Assembly (NCBI RefSeq): GCF_024746835.1
Contig: NZ_CP080531.1
Location: 4,670,001 to 4,734,000 of the forward strand
Source of the DNA: Mesorhizobium sp. AR02
GTDB lineage: Bacteria > Pseudomonadota > Alphaproteobacteria > Rhizobiales > Rhizobiaceae
Direction of reading: 5' to 3'
Length of the DNA: 64,000 nucleotides
The first letter of the stretch is position 1. The number at the start of each line of letters is the position of its first letter. Shown here one piece after another: positions 48,167-55,583 of the stretch. Under the pieces are notes generated by a model. That model was not told the DNA's origin. It ran no database searches and saw nothing but the letters and a program-made list of their open reading frames with translations. The translations under genes were made by a program, and so were the position numbers.

Positions 48167-48288
48167 GCGACACCTCGAATCAAGCAAAGTGCCTGATACA
48201 GAATCACGCCGAAAGCCGAGACCGCCAGCCCTCCTCAAGCCGAGAGTCAATCCGCCGCACCCCACTCCTAGATGTGTGCATTCCGTAG
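46797..48288. mobile_element. IS4-family insertion sequence, complete, 1492 bp
   Basis: The ends are 19-base perfect inverted repeats, CTACGGAATGCACACATCT at 46797-46815 and its complement at 48270-48288. The target ACGAATGTGG is present as direct repeats at 46787-46796 and 48289-48298, a 10-base duplication within the IS4 range. One transposase gene fills it on the minus strand, and its TAG stop is the outermost three bases of the left end. It is inserted in a hairpin of a mosaic repeat. The exact duplications and intact ends suggest a recent insertion. Confidence 0.92.
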
Positions 48289-48455
48289 ACGAATGTGGGG
48301 GAGAGGTGGCTCGGCGAAGCCGAGACGGAGAGGGGGATTGGCACCGCGATGCCAAGTTTTCGTAAGGCATTCGCCCTACGAAGCCCCCGCTCCGGCCGCT
48401 TCGCGGCCACCTCTCCCCCGCTCTGGCGGGGGCGAGGAACCCAGGTCCTGCAAAG
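48289..48455. repeat. Right part of the interrupted mosaic repeat
   Basis: ACGAATGTGGGGGAGAGGTG continues the repeat broken at 46796, with modules GGCTCGGCGAAGCCGAGAC, AGAGGGGG, CCGGCCGCTTCGCGGCCACC, CCCCCGCTCTGGCGGGGG and the closing GAGGAACCCAGG. Joined with the left part it forms one palindromic unit of about 190 bases. Confidence 0.85.
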
Positions 48456-49106
48456 CTACTTCCAGTTCTTCCGCCGCTCGAGTTCCGCATCCGACGGCGT
48501 CTCCTGCGCGAACGACCCGGTCTTGATCTCGCCGCCGCGCTCATAGGTCGCCATGATCACGCCGGTGCTGGAGGTCTGCGATTTCACAAGCTTGAAGGCG
48601 GCCGGCATCGCGTCATCGCCGAACAGCCGCTTGCCCTTGCCCAGCACCAGCGGGAAGATCATCAGCCGGATCTCGTCGATCAGCCCGTTGGCGAGCAGGG
48701 TCTGGATCAGGTTGCCCGATCCCTGGATGAGCAGGTCGGGTCCATCCTCTTGGCTGAGGCGGCGTACCGTCGCGACGATGTCAGGCCCAAGCGATTGCGT
48801 GTTCTGCCAGGTGAGGGTGTCAGGCCGATGCGTCGCCACATATTTGGTCGCAGGGTTGAAGGCATCGGCGATCGGATCTTTCTGATACGGCCAGTACGCG
48901 GCGAAGATGTCGTAGGTTCTGCGACCGAGCAGCAGGGCGAAGGGTTTGGAGAACAGTTCCTCCATTGCAGCGCCTCCCACCTCGTCAAAGTAATGGAAGG
49001 TCCAGCCGCCGAATTTGAAGCCGCCGACCGGATCCTCTTCCGGCCCGCCCGGCGCCTGCATGACGCCATCAAGGCTGACGAAGGTGGCGGCGATGATCTT
49101 TCTCAC
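48456..49106 (-). CDS. RibD C-terminal/dihydrofolate-reductase-like protein
   Basis: A 216-residue protein with the DHFR-like fold of the RibD C-terminal family: KIIAATFVSLDGVMQAPGGP at the start, FALLLGRRTYDIFAAYWP, then DLLIQGSGNLIQTLLANGLIDEIRLMIFPLVLGKGKRLF. These are NADPH-binding reductases of mostly unknown substrate. I used the GTG at 49106, which has GGGAGAG ahead and removes eight residues without family similarity. Confidence 0.85.
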   Translation of the reverse strand: MRKIIAATFVSLDGVMQAPGGPEEDPVGGFKFGGWTFHYFDEVGGAAMEELFSKPFALLLGRRTYDIFAAYWPYQKDPIADAFNPATKYVATHRPDTLTWQNTQSLGPDIVATVRRLSQEDGPDLLIQGSGNLIQTLLANGLIDEIRLMIFPLVLGKGKRLFGDDAMPAAFKLVKSQTSSTGVIMATYERGGEIKTGSFAQETPSDAELERRKNWK

Positions 49107-49223
49107 TGTACTCTCCCTGGTTCCATCCACGCCGTCGCGGCCGGACTATGGCCCAAGGACGGCCGGCCCGCATCCGTCCCGACAGGGCCTGCGAAATTTT
49201 GGGCAGGCCCGCCCATCGATGCG

Positions 49224-50066
49224 TCAGTTGCCGGATTTGGCGCGGAGGTTTTTCGATGAGAACCAGACGTCGCCGAAGATGGCGGTGGCGGTGCGATCCG
49301 GCGCTTTGTCCTGCGTCAGCCAGATCGAGCGGCTGCGCGCGGCCTGCTCGCGGGTCGGGATCTTCGCCGCAAGATCAGCAACCGAGGCACCGAAGCATGG
49401 GATGAACCAGGAGCGCATGAAGGGATCGCAGGCAAAGCCCTTTTCGGTGCGGGTCACCAGCACCGCCAGCGGGACGCGCTCGGCCGGGCGCCAGGGGAAG
49501 ATCATGCGGCCGCCGGGGCGCAACGCCTTCAGCCATCCGGCCGGAGGGGCGACGACGCCGGCGTTGACATAGATGATGTCCGATGGCGGCAAAGGCCTGG
49601 TCACCGCGTCGCCATGGACGACGGTCGCATTGCCGTAAGCCTCGAGATTCTTGCGCGCCAGCTCGGCCAGTCTGCCGTCGAGCTCGAAGGCGGTGACGGT
49701 GCCATCAGGCGAAACCAGCCTGGCCAGCAAAGCGGTGTAGTAGCCGGTGCCGGCGCCGATATGCGTGACGGTCTCGCCGGGGCTCAGTGCCAGTTTTCCG
49801 ATCCACATGGCGTGCAGGAACGGCTCGCCATTGTTGATGCCCTTGTCGGCATCGAGCGCCACCAGCACGTTCTGGTAGATATGGGCCGGGTCTGCGCTCG
49901 GCGTCGTGACCTTGCCGTTACCGGCGACGATCGTCCAAGGCCCGGGACCGAGAAAGGCTTCGCGCGGCACGCTGGCGAACACCTCTTCGAGGCGTGGATC
50001 GCCCGAGGCGGCCTTGGCCGCCATCAGCCGCGCGTAGAATCTCCTGATATCTTCGATCTTGCTCAT
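49224..50066 (-). CDS. Pcm-like methyltransferase (protein-L-isoaspartate O-methyltransferase family)
   Basis: A 280-residue SAM-dependent methyltransferase. Motif I is VTHIGAGTGYYTALLARLV (GxGTG), followed by TAFELDGRLAELARKNL. The N-terminal part PREAFLGPGPWTIVAGNGKV resembles the protein-repair enzyme Pcm, but the length exceeds the usual 210-220 residues and the C-terminus is different, so the substrate is uncertain. It lies alone, 55 bases from mntH on the same strand. Confidence 0.75.
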   Translation of the reverse strand: MSKIEDIRRFYARLMAAKAASGDPRLEEVFASVPREAFLGPGPWTIVAGNGKVTTPSADPAHIYQNVLVALDADKGINNGEPFLHAMWIGKLALSPGETVTHIGAGTGYYTALLARLVSPDGTVTAFELDGRLAELARKNLEAYGNATVVHGDAVTRPLPPSDIIYVNAGVVAPPAGWLKALRPGGRMIFPWRPAERVPLAVLVTRTEKGFACDPFMRSWFIPCFGASVADLAAKIPTREQAARSRSIWLTQDKAPDRTATAIFGDVWFSSKNLRAKSGN

Positions 50067-50120
50067 GGCGCCAGGAAAGATAGCGCGATTTGACGGTTTG
50101 TCTCGGGATTCGCGCCAGGC

Positions 50121-51485
50121 TCAACCGACCCCGAACAGCGTATCGTAAAGCAGCTTGAAGTTGAGCACGAGGATGATCGCCGCGACCACCCAGGCCAGGG
50201 CTGCGACGCCGCGCGGAATGGCGAGGTTGCCCATCTTCTTCTTGTCGGACACGAACTGCACCAGCGGCACCACCGCGAAGGGCAACTGCATCGACAGGAT
50301 CACCTGGCTGAACACCAGCAGCTGGCCGGTGCCCTTCTCGCCGTAGAGCGCGGTGACGACCACCACCGGGATGATGGCGAGGCCGCGCGTCAGCAGCCGG
50401 CGCGCCCAGTTGGGAATGCGCAGGCGCAGGAACCCTTCCATGATGATCTGGCCGGCGAGCGTCGCGGTCACCGTCGAGTTCAGGCCGGAGGCAAGCAGCG
50501 CCACGGCGAACAGGATGGAGGCGATGCTAAGGCCCAGCAGCGGCGACAGAAGCTTGAAGGCGTCGTCGATCTCGGCGACGTCCTGGTGGCCAGTGTTGTG
50601 GAAGGCGACGGCTGACACGATCAGGATGGCGGCGTTGACGAACAGCGCCAGCATGAGGGCAATGGTGGAGTCGGCCGTTGCCCATTTGATGGCATCGCGC
50701 TTGCCCTTTTCGGTGCGCTCATAGGCACGGGTCTGCACGATCGAGGAGTGCAGATAGAGATTGTGCGGCATGACCGTGGCGCCGATGATGCCGATGGCGA
50801 TGTAGAGCATTGCCGGGTTGGTGACGATTTCGGACGACGGCACGAACATGGCATGCAGGATCGTGCCGGCCGGCGGGGCGGCGACGAAGATCTGGATGGC
50901 AAAGCAGCTGAAGATGATGATCAAAAGCGCGATGACGAAGGCCTCGAGATAGCGGAACCCCTTGTTCATCAAGAGCAGCACGAGGAAGGCGTCGAGCGCG
51001 GTGAGCACGGCGCCGCCGATCAGCGGAATGCCGAACAGAAGCTGCAATGCGATCGCCGTGCCGATGACTTCGGCGAGGTCACAGGCGATGATGGCGAGTT
51101 CGCAAGCGATCCACAGCACGAAATTGACGGGACGGGGGTAATAGGCGCGGCAGGCCTGGGCGAGGTCGCGGCCAGTGGCGATGCCAAGCCTGGCGGCCAG
51201 CGCCTGCAAGAGGATCGCCATCAGGTTGGACAGCATGATGATGAACAAAAGCGTGTAGCCGAACTGGGCGCCGCCGGCGAGGTCGGTCGCCCAGTTGCCG
51301 GGGTCCATATAGCCGACCGAAACCATGTAGCCCGGCCCCATGAAGGCGAACAGCCGACGGAACCAGACGCCCGAACTCGGCACCGCGATGGTGGAATTGA
51401 CTTCGCGCAGGCTGGGCTGATCGTCCTCGTCCCGTCTGGCGAACCGCCATGAGGAACGGGGGGCTGTGGCTTCTGCTTCTGACAT
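50121..51485 (-). CDS. mntH: Nramp-type manganese transporter
   Basis: A 454-residue Nramp protein with 11 hydrophobic segments. The metal site is visible in [19 protein letters not shown] (DPGN, helix 1) and [19 protein letters not shown] (MPH, helix 6). It imports Mn2+ (and Fe2+) with protons across the inner membrane. The DtxR-type regulator mntR is divergent, and a MntR-like dyad lies between them. The ATG is at 51485. Confidence 0.93.
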   Translation of the reverse strand: MSEAEATAPRSSWRFARRDEDDQPSLREVNSTIAVPSSGVWFRRLFAFMGPGYMVSVGYMDPGNWATDLAGGAQFGYTLLFIIMLSNLMAILLQALAARLGIATGRDLAQACRAYYPRPVNFVLWIACELAIIACDLAEVIGTAIALQLLFGIPLIGGAVLTALDAFLVLLLMNKGFRYLEAFVIALLIIIFSCFAIQIFVAAPPAGTILHAMFVPSSEIVTNPAMLYIAIGIIGATVMPHNLYLHSSIVQTRAYERTEKGKRDAIKWATADSTIALMLALFVNAAILIVSAVAFHNTGHQDVAEIDDAFKLLSPLLGLSIASILFAVALLASGLNSTVTATLAGQIIMEGFLRLRIPNWARRLLTRGLAIIPVVVVTALYGEKGTGQLLVFSQVILSMQLPFAVVPLVQFVSDKKKMGNLAIPRGVAALAWVVAAIILVLNFKLLYDTLFGVG

Positions 51486-51537
51486 GGAAAGGCTTTCCGC
51501 GACTTCTGGGGGATGGTGCTAAGCTATGCCATGGCTC

Positions 51538-51561
51538 AACATTATGCAATAGGCTATATTT
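51538..51561. promoter_or_regulatory. Candidate MntR operator between mntH and mntR
   Basis: The 24 bases AACATTATGC-AATA-GGCTATATTT have the arrangement of the E. coli MntR box (AAACATAGC-AAAG-GCTATGTTT). The site is 53 bases before the mntH start, in the 230-base region shared with mntR. I judged the match by eye. Confidence 0.55.
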
Positions 51562-51717
51562 CATTGTCGGTGCTTTTTGTCGGACACTCAGCCGGGTTTG
51601 CGAAGCGGCGATCGGAAACGCCGGTTGCGCCTGTGGGGGAATGCAAATAAACGGCCTGAAGAATCAGAGCCCGTGCTATAAAGCAGCAACGGCTAAACTC
51701 CCGAGGAGGAGCGCGCA

Positions 51718-52170
51718 TTGGCGCTGAAGAACAGACCGGTCCCGCGTGAGCCACTGCCCGACGCCGATGTCCATTCGGAAGGATTCCGGCAGCAGCGCCA
51801 AGCGCGCCGCAGCGCGCTGGTCGAGGATTATGTCGAGCTGATCGCCGACCTGATCGAGGACGGCAACGAGGCGCGCCAGGTCGACATCGCCGCTCGGCTC
51901 GGTGTCGCCCAGCCGACGGTGGCCAAGATGCTGACGCGGCTGTGCGCCGATGGGCTGGTCTTGAGAAAACCCTATCGCGGCGTGTTCCTGACCGAGGCCG
52001 GCCGCAAGGTCGCTGAGGAAAGCCGCATCCGCCACCAGACGGTGGAAGCCTTCTTGCGCTCGCTCGGCGTCAGCGCCGAAACGGCGCGCATCGATGCCGA
52101 GGGCATCGAGCACCATGTCAGCGCCGAGACGCTGGAAGCGTTCCGCAAGGCGATGACGGCACCGCGCTAA
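51718..52170 (+). CDS. mntR: Manganese-responsive regulator, DtxR/MntR family
   Basis: A 150-residue regulator. The HTH is [43 protein letters not shown], and metal ligands are expected in the C-terminal dimerisation region (residues about 105-140: [18 protein letters not shown]). The TTG at 51718 follows AGGAGGAG at seven bases, which makes the non-ATG start convincing. With Mn2+ bound it represses mntH. It ends 97 bases before the GlsB-like gene. Confidence 0.9.
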   Translation: MALKNRPVPREPLPDADVHSEGFRQQRQARRSALVEDYVELIADLIEDGNEARQVDIAARLGVAQPTVAKMLTRLCADGLVLRKPYRGVFLTEAGRKVAEESRIRHQTVEAFLRSLGVSAETARIDAEGIEHHVSAETLEAFRKAMTAPR

Positions 52171-52266
52171 GGTCAGACCCGATCGTTCTGATGACCGAGT
52201 TCGACCGAGGTTGTGCGAAAACGCGATTGCGCCCGTCGTTCGAGACGATGGGTTCGCAACCCCGGG

Positions 52267-52566
52267 CTAGCGCCACCGACGACCACTCCATCCGCCGCCG
52301 AAGCGACCGCCACCGGCAACCAACCGGATGATGAGGAGAAGTACGATCGCACCGACAGTGGCGTTGACGATCAAGCTGATCGTTCCGCTCCCAAGATGAA
52401 TGCCTAAGCGAGGCAGTAGCCAGTCACCGATGAACGCGCCGATGATCCCGATTGCTATGTCCCCAATTAGGCCAAAGCCAGCCCCCCGCACGATCTTCCC
52501 GGCCAACCATCCGGCAACAAGGCCGACTACCAATATGACAATGATGCTCTCGTTCGACAGATGCAT
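52267..52566 (-). CDS. GlsB/YeaQ/YmgE-family stress membrane protein
   Basis: A 99-residue membrane protein: SIIVILVVGLVAGWLAGKIV, then [23 protein letters not shown] and a third helix, ending in a Gly/Arg-rich tail. The glycine-rich pattern GxxxGxIxGxxG is typical of the YeaQ/YmgE family linked to stress and stationary phase. The ribosome site GGGAGG is strong. It opens a stretch of small stress-type proteins. Confidence 0.85.
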   Translation of the reverse strand: MHLSNESIIVILVVGLVAGWLAGKIVRGAGFGLIGDIAIGIIGAFIGDWLLPRLGIHLGSGTISLIVNATVGAIVLLLIIRLVAGGGRFGGGWSGRRWR

Positions 52567-52616
52567 GGTGATCCTCCCGGGCTCCCTTTCTTTGCTGTGC
52601 GATTGGTGCCCGTAAA

Positions 52617-52793
52617 TTAGCGCACTAACTCCATAACCGATCCTCCATCCCCACGAAAGTCAAAGCGCGTCGGCGACGCGACCGTCGGGCAGCGCCCAAC
52701 TGCGACCATGAAGCCAGCATCTGTGAGCGCAAGCTCCAAATCCATGGCGATCAAAACCTCATCGTCAAGCACGAGTACAAGGGGTTCTCTCAT
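52617..52793 (-). pseudogene. Truncated response-regulator receiver domain
   Basis: A 58-residue frame starting MREPLVLVLDDEVLIAMDLE with LALTDAGFMV next, the beta1-alpha1 part of a receiver domain with the acidic DDE cluster. After this the sequence does not follow the family (VGRCPTVASPTRFDF) and stops before the phosphoacceptor Asp. A normal receiver has about 115 residues, so this is a remnant or a very reduced protein. Confidence 0.55.
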
Positions 52794-52879
52794 GGTTGGC
52801 GAGTTCTCTTGGATGCCACCGGAACCTTCGCGGAGCGTCGCGGTTAAACTCGATAGAAATCAGCACGACGGAGTTTCCG

Positions 52880-53266
52880 ATGCTCCAAGGTCTTTCCAGA
52901 TATTCGCCTCAGGCGTTGGGAGTGCTCAGGATCGTTGTCGGGCTTCTGTTCCTTGAACACGGCAGCCAAAAGCTTTTCAACTTTCCACCATCGACGATGC
53001 CGGCACAGCCCGGCATGGAAACGCTGATGATTGTAACGGGCACTCTTGAATTGCTCGGCGGCTTGCTGATCCTGGTCGGCTTTTTAACCCGGCCCGTCTC
53101 GTTCGTTCTCTGCGGAATGATGGCGATCGCCTATTTCATGGTTCACGCCCAAAAGGGCTTTTTCCCCGCGAACAATATGGGCGATGCGGCGATCCTGTTC
53201 TGCTTTGCCTTCTTCTACCTGTTTTTCGCGGGGCCTGGAGCCTGGAGTGTCGACAACCGGGGCTGA
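52880..53266 (+). CDS. DoxX-family membrane protein
   Basis: A 128-residue protein with four hydrophobic segments. LGVLRIVVGLLFLEHGSQKLF is the DoxX start, then GTLELLGGLLILVGFLTRPVSFVL and MAIAYFMVHAQKGFFP with a short polar loop. DoxX proteins occur in redox and quinone-related membrane complexes; the specific role here is unknown. The ATG at 52880 follows CGGAG. Confidence 0.85.
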   Translation: MLQGLSRYSPQALGVLRIVVGLLFLEHGSQKLFNFPPSTMPAQPGMETLMIVTGTLELLGGLLILVGFLTRPVSFVLCGMMAIAYFMVHAQKGFFPANNMGDAAILFCFAFFYLFFAGPGAWSVDNRG

Positions 53267-53699
53267 GCGAGATGACGAGCGCCATGCCTTGCAAAATCAT
53301 GGGCCTCCGCCACCAAACGTAAATGCATCCCGCCAGGACACTGCTCCACTCGCCAATCTTTCAGCGGATAGCCAACGCGTTCTAGCCATTCGCTTCTGGC
53401 GTAGCGCGTCGGGATTCTGGAGAGGTCCCAATTCCTCGAGGGCGTGGGGGTTCCTATCGTGCTGGCGCTTGATCAGCTGGATGGTGTACCCACCGGGGGA
53501 CGCGCCGGGAGCTGAGAGCGAACGTCGGACGTTCTTGGCGCGAGGAAGGGCTTGGCTTACAGGAGCCTTGATGGTGTGTGGGTCTCGCTCAAACGATCGA
53601 GCCGAGGACGTCGTTTTTTGTCTTGTTTGGGACCGCGAGGATTGCCTGACCGATCCGACCTCGTTCACCATGGAGCACGAGCGCCGTCCACGGGTTGAT
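53267..53699. other. Gene-free stretch
   Basis: About 430 bases without a convincing protein gene on either strand. Open frames exist in several phases but lack ribosome sites, domains and the usual third-position GC bias. I see no terminator, repeat or RNA-like structure. It may hold the remains of lost genes. Confidence 0.4.
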
Positions 53700-53801
53700 T
53701 CAGGCAAGAACGAAGCCCGCCAAAAGGACGGTAATGATAAGCAAAAGGGGTACGGCAAGAAGCCAACGAGCCTCCGAAACGCTATTGCGCCGAGTGTTCA
53801 A
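53700..53801 (-). CDS. Putative 33-residue single-helix membrane peptide
   Basis: The frame starts TTG at 53801, nine bases after TGGAGG, and encodes MNTRRNSVSEARWL followed by one helix (LAVPLLLIITVLLAGFVLA) up to the stop. Basic N-terminus plus one hydrophobic helix suits a small inner-membrane peptide, N-terminus inside. A second tiny membrane peptide lies just upstream on the same strand. No homologue known to me. Confidence 0.4.
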   Translation of the reverse strand: MNTRRNSVSEARWLLAVPLLLIITVLLAGFVLA

Positions 53802-53891
53802 TGGCTCATGCCTCCAGGTATCTATTTCTCGGCACTATGTCGGAAAGCGGGACCAAGAGGCTCCGATTGACTCTATGACGATCCTCACAGT

Positions 53892-53978
53892 TTAGTACCA
53901 GCGCCCGCGGCCGTAGAAACCGCCGCCGCCTAGCAGCAAAACAATAAGAACGATGACCAGAATCGTGGTGATATCCAT
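53892..53978 (-). CDS. 28-residue hydrophobic small protein
   Basis: Encodes MDITTILVIVLIVLLLGGGG and a short tail FYGRGRWY. One transmembrane helix with glycine-rich end and an aromatic/basic tail is the pattern of the small stress-linked hydrophobic proteins common in Rhizobiales. The ribosome site TTGGAGGCGC before the ATG is excellent. The gene is too short for usual automatic calls. Confidence 0.6.
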   Translation of the reverse strand: MDITTILVIVLIVLLLGGGGFYGRGRWY

Positions 53979-54059
53979 AATGCGCCTCCAATGAGCGCTC
54001 CCGGCCATGTTCGCCGTTCGCCGCTCTTGCCCTGGGCAGGGCCTAATGCCTGTGACTTG

Positions 54060-54365
54060 ATGCAGATAAACGTTCTGCGGAGCATTCCTGTTCCAGCGGA
54101 CCTATCTGAAATGCGGATATCTTTCGCAGTTGGGGCAAGTGGTTCAAGCGACGACGTTCTGAAAAAATCTCGAGGGATGCTCAACCAGGTGCAGCACATA
54201 GCTCACGGCGACCTGCCGGACGTCGAATCGTCCTCGCCCATTGCGATCGGAGGATCTTATTTCTTGGCCCTTGCAGCCACTGCTACGAACGCGACGGCGG
54301 CATCACACATCCTCTTGGACGGCCCGTCAACGGTGAAGATGATCTCTCAGCTGCTTTCAGGCTGA
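54060..54365 (+). CDS. Uncertain hypothetical protein
   Basis: An open frame of 101 residues from the ATG at 54060 (MQINVLRSIPVPADLSEMRI) to LLSG. No family recognised, no clear ribosome site, and codon use is less GC-biased than in the surrounding genes. It may be an acquired gene, a remnant, or not coding at all. Confidence 0.25.
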   Translation: MQINVLRSIPVPADLSEMRISFAVGASGSSDDVLKKSRGMLNQVQHIAHGDLPDVESSSPIAIGGSYFLALAATATNATAASHILLDGPSTVKMISQLLSG

Positions 54366-54800
54366 TCCCGTGTTTCTCAGCGAAATACGCGCTTTCATAA
54401 GAAGCGTCGGTGGCTGGACTTCAAGATTTTGTATCACTGTCTTATTCCGGTCGACGATTTGCGCCTCCCGCCCTGAATAGTTGCAGAAAGGCGCCAAGCG
54501 CGATGCCGGGAAAAGCCGCCGATCGTGCCTTCCCGGCTGAGCTGCCCTGCAGACCACGGCTTGAATCCTTCGGAGGGCCGGCTTGTATCGTTGCGTTCAA
54601 ACGCTTGGATGGCGAGCCTTTCGGCCCGCCACAGGTCACCACTGCCAGGGGCGCTTCAAAGAAAGGGAAGCCGGTTCCACCAACAAGAAACAGGCACAGG
54701 GAATACGGATGCTAGCGAATGCGTTGAAGCTGTCAGGAGCGACACCGATCAATCCGGTTCAGTGACGCTCAAAACCGACTGCAAAAAAGGAAATGAAACC
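54366..54800. other. Gene-free stretch
   Basis: About 430 bases without a supportable gene. The last part (about 54700-54800) contains the ribosome site region for the next gene and no other feature. Open frames present are short and unlike proteins. Confidence 0.4.
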
Positions 54801-55031
54801 ATGAAGAGGTCCCTTCTCACCGCCCTCGGTCTTGCGTTCGCGCTCGCTGTCTCGATGCCGGTCCTCGGCGCCAGAAACGCCAACGCCGCTATGAGCCAGG
54901 CCCCCGCAGCGACGACCGCAACGACCACTTCGTCAGGCTCGGATGCTATGGCGACGAAGCACGTCAAGAAACACGTCAAGAAGCATAAGAAGCACGCCAA
55001 AAAGCACACGATGGCCAAGAAGGCCTATTAA
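54801..55031 (+). CDS. Secreted Lys/His-rich small protein
   Basis: A 76-residue protein. A signal peptide (MKRSLLTALGLAFALAVSMP, cleavage near ARNANA) is followed by an Ala/Thr/Ser linker and a tail of KHVKKH-type repeats rich in Lys and His. Composition is like acid-shock and envelope-protective proteins (Asr-like), but this is a resemblance only. Located in the stress-protein run; a strong terminator follows after 30 bases. Confidence 0.7.
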   Translation: MKRSLLTALGLAFALAVSMPVLGARNANAAMSQAPAATTATTTSSGSDAMATKHVKKHVKKHKKHAKKHTMAKKAY

Positions 55032-55061
55032 GGCGCTCTCAGAACTTCCTGTTTATGAGCG

Positions 55062-55098
55062 GCCGCTCCGGCTTAGATTTGGTTGGAGCGGCGTTTTT
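55062..55098 (+). terminator. Rho-independent terminator after the Lys/His-rich gene
   Basis: Stem GCCGCTCC (55062-55069) / GGAGCGGC (55085-55092), loop of 15 bases, then GTTTTT. It follows the stop codon by 30 bases. Confidence 0.75.
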
Positions 55099-55219
55099 CA
55101 CACTTTTCCTGGGATCGCTCTAAAGGCGCTCAGCCGTTTCCGGAGAGGCCGCCGGAACCGCCGCACCTTACACACGTTGCTCCTGACATCGCGCGATTAT
55201 CGCGCCAAGGGAGGAAGCA

Positions 55220-55408
55220 ATGGGCGTCGAACAGGCACCGACCGCAAAGGGCAAGCAGGCGGCCAAGGGATTGAAGCAGGCCGCGGCGAAGGACGAGCGC
55301 AAGACCGAGGCCGAGACCGGTCATCCCCTGAAGAAAGGCGCCGCGCGTTTCGAGGAACGCTCGAAAAGCTCCGACGGCAAGAGCGCCGGCGCCAAGCAGA
55401 AAAGCTGA
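55220..55408 (+). CDS. Small basic hydrophilic protein
   Basis: A 62-residue protein made mainly of Lys, Ala, Glu and Gly (MGVEQAPTAKGKQAAKGLKQ ... ERSKSSDGKSAGAKQKS). Low-complexity, highly charged and probably unstructured, in the style of stress hydrophilins; I do not know a function. AGGGAGGAAGC precedes the ATG, and codon use has the strong GC third-position bias of real genes here. Confidence 0.6.
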   Translation: MGVEQAPTAKGKQAAKGLKQAAAKDERKTEAETGHPLKKGAARFEERSKSSDGKSAGAKQKS

Positions 55409-55439
55409 GGAGGCGGGCCGACGTCAGCGGTTGTCGGCT

Positions 55440-55541
55440 AGAGCGTTTCACTGTTTCATGGAAACGGCGAACCGCTCTAACTCTTTGTTTTGACGCAATC
55501 CGGACGGAAAACCGTTCACACTGTTTCCGGAATTGCTCTAG
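55440..55541. repeat. Palindromic repeats of the GGAAAACCGTT type
   Basis: Two adjacent dyads: TAGAGCG...GTTTC-ATG-GAAAC...CGCTCTA at 55440-55481, and CAATCCGGACGGAAAACCGT continuing to CCGGAATTGCTCTAG near 55541. The second shares its core with the repeat at 6902-6958. Confidence 0.7.
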
Positions 55542-55583
55542 TCGTTTGTCGGAATGCGCCTGGACGCAACAATCAAGGCGTGT

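Noticed and set aside
47993..48544. 183-codon minus-strand open frame at the right IS end as a separate gene
   Set aside because: Only the part from 48166 is meaningful: it is the N-terminus of the transposase in a shifted frame; the rest runs through repeat DNA.
53184..53870. 228-codon plus-strand open frame after DoxX
   Set aside because: Overlaps the end of doxX, lacks any recognisable domain, and contains unusual codons; not a convincing gene.
54410..54715. 101-codon open frame with several cysteines
   Set aside because: No ribosome site, no similarity known to me, composition unlike local genes.
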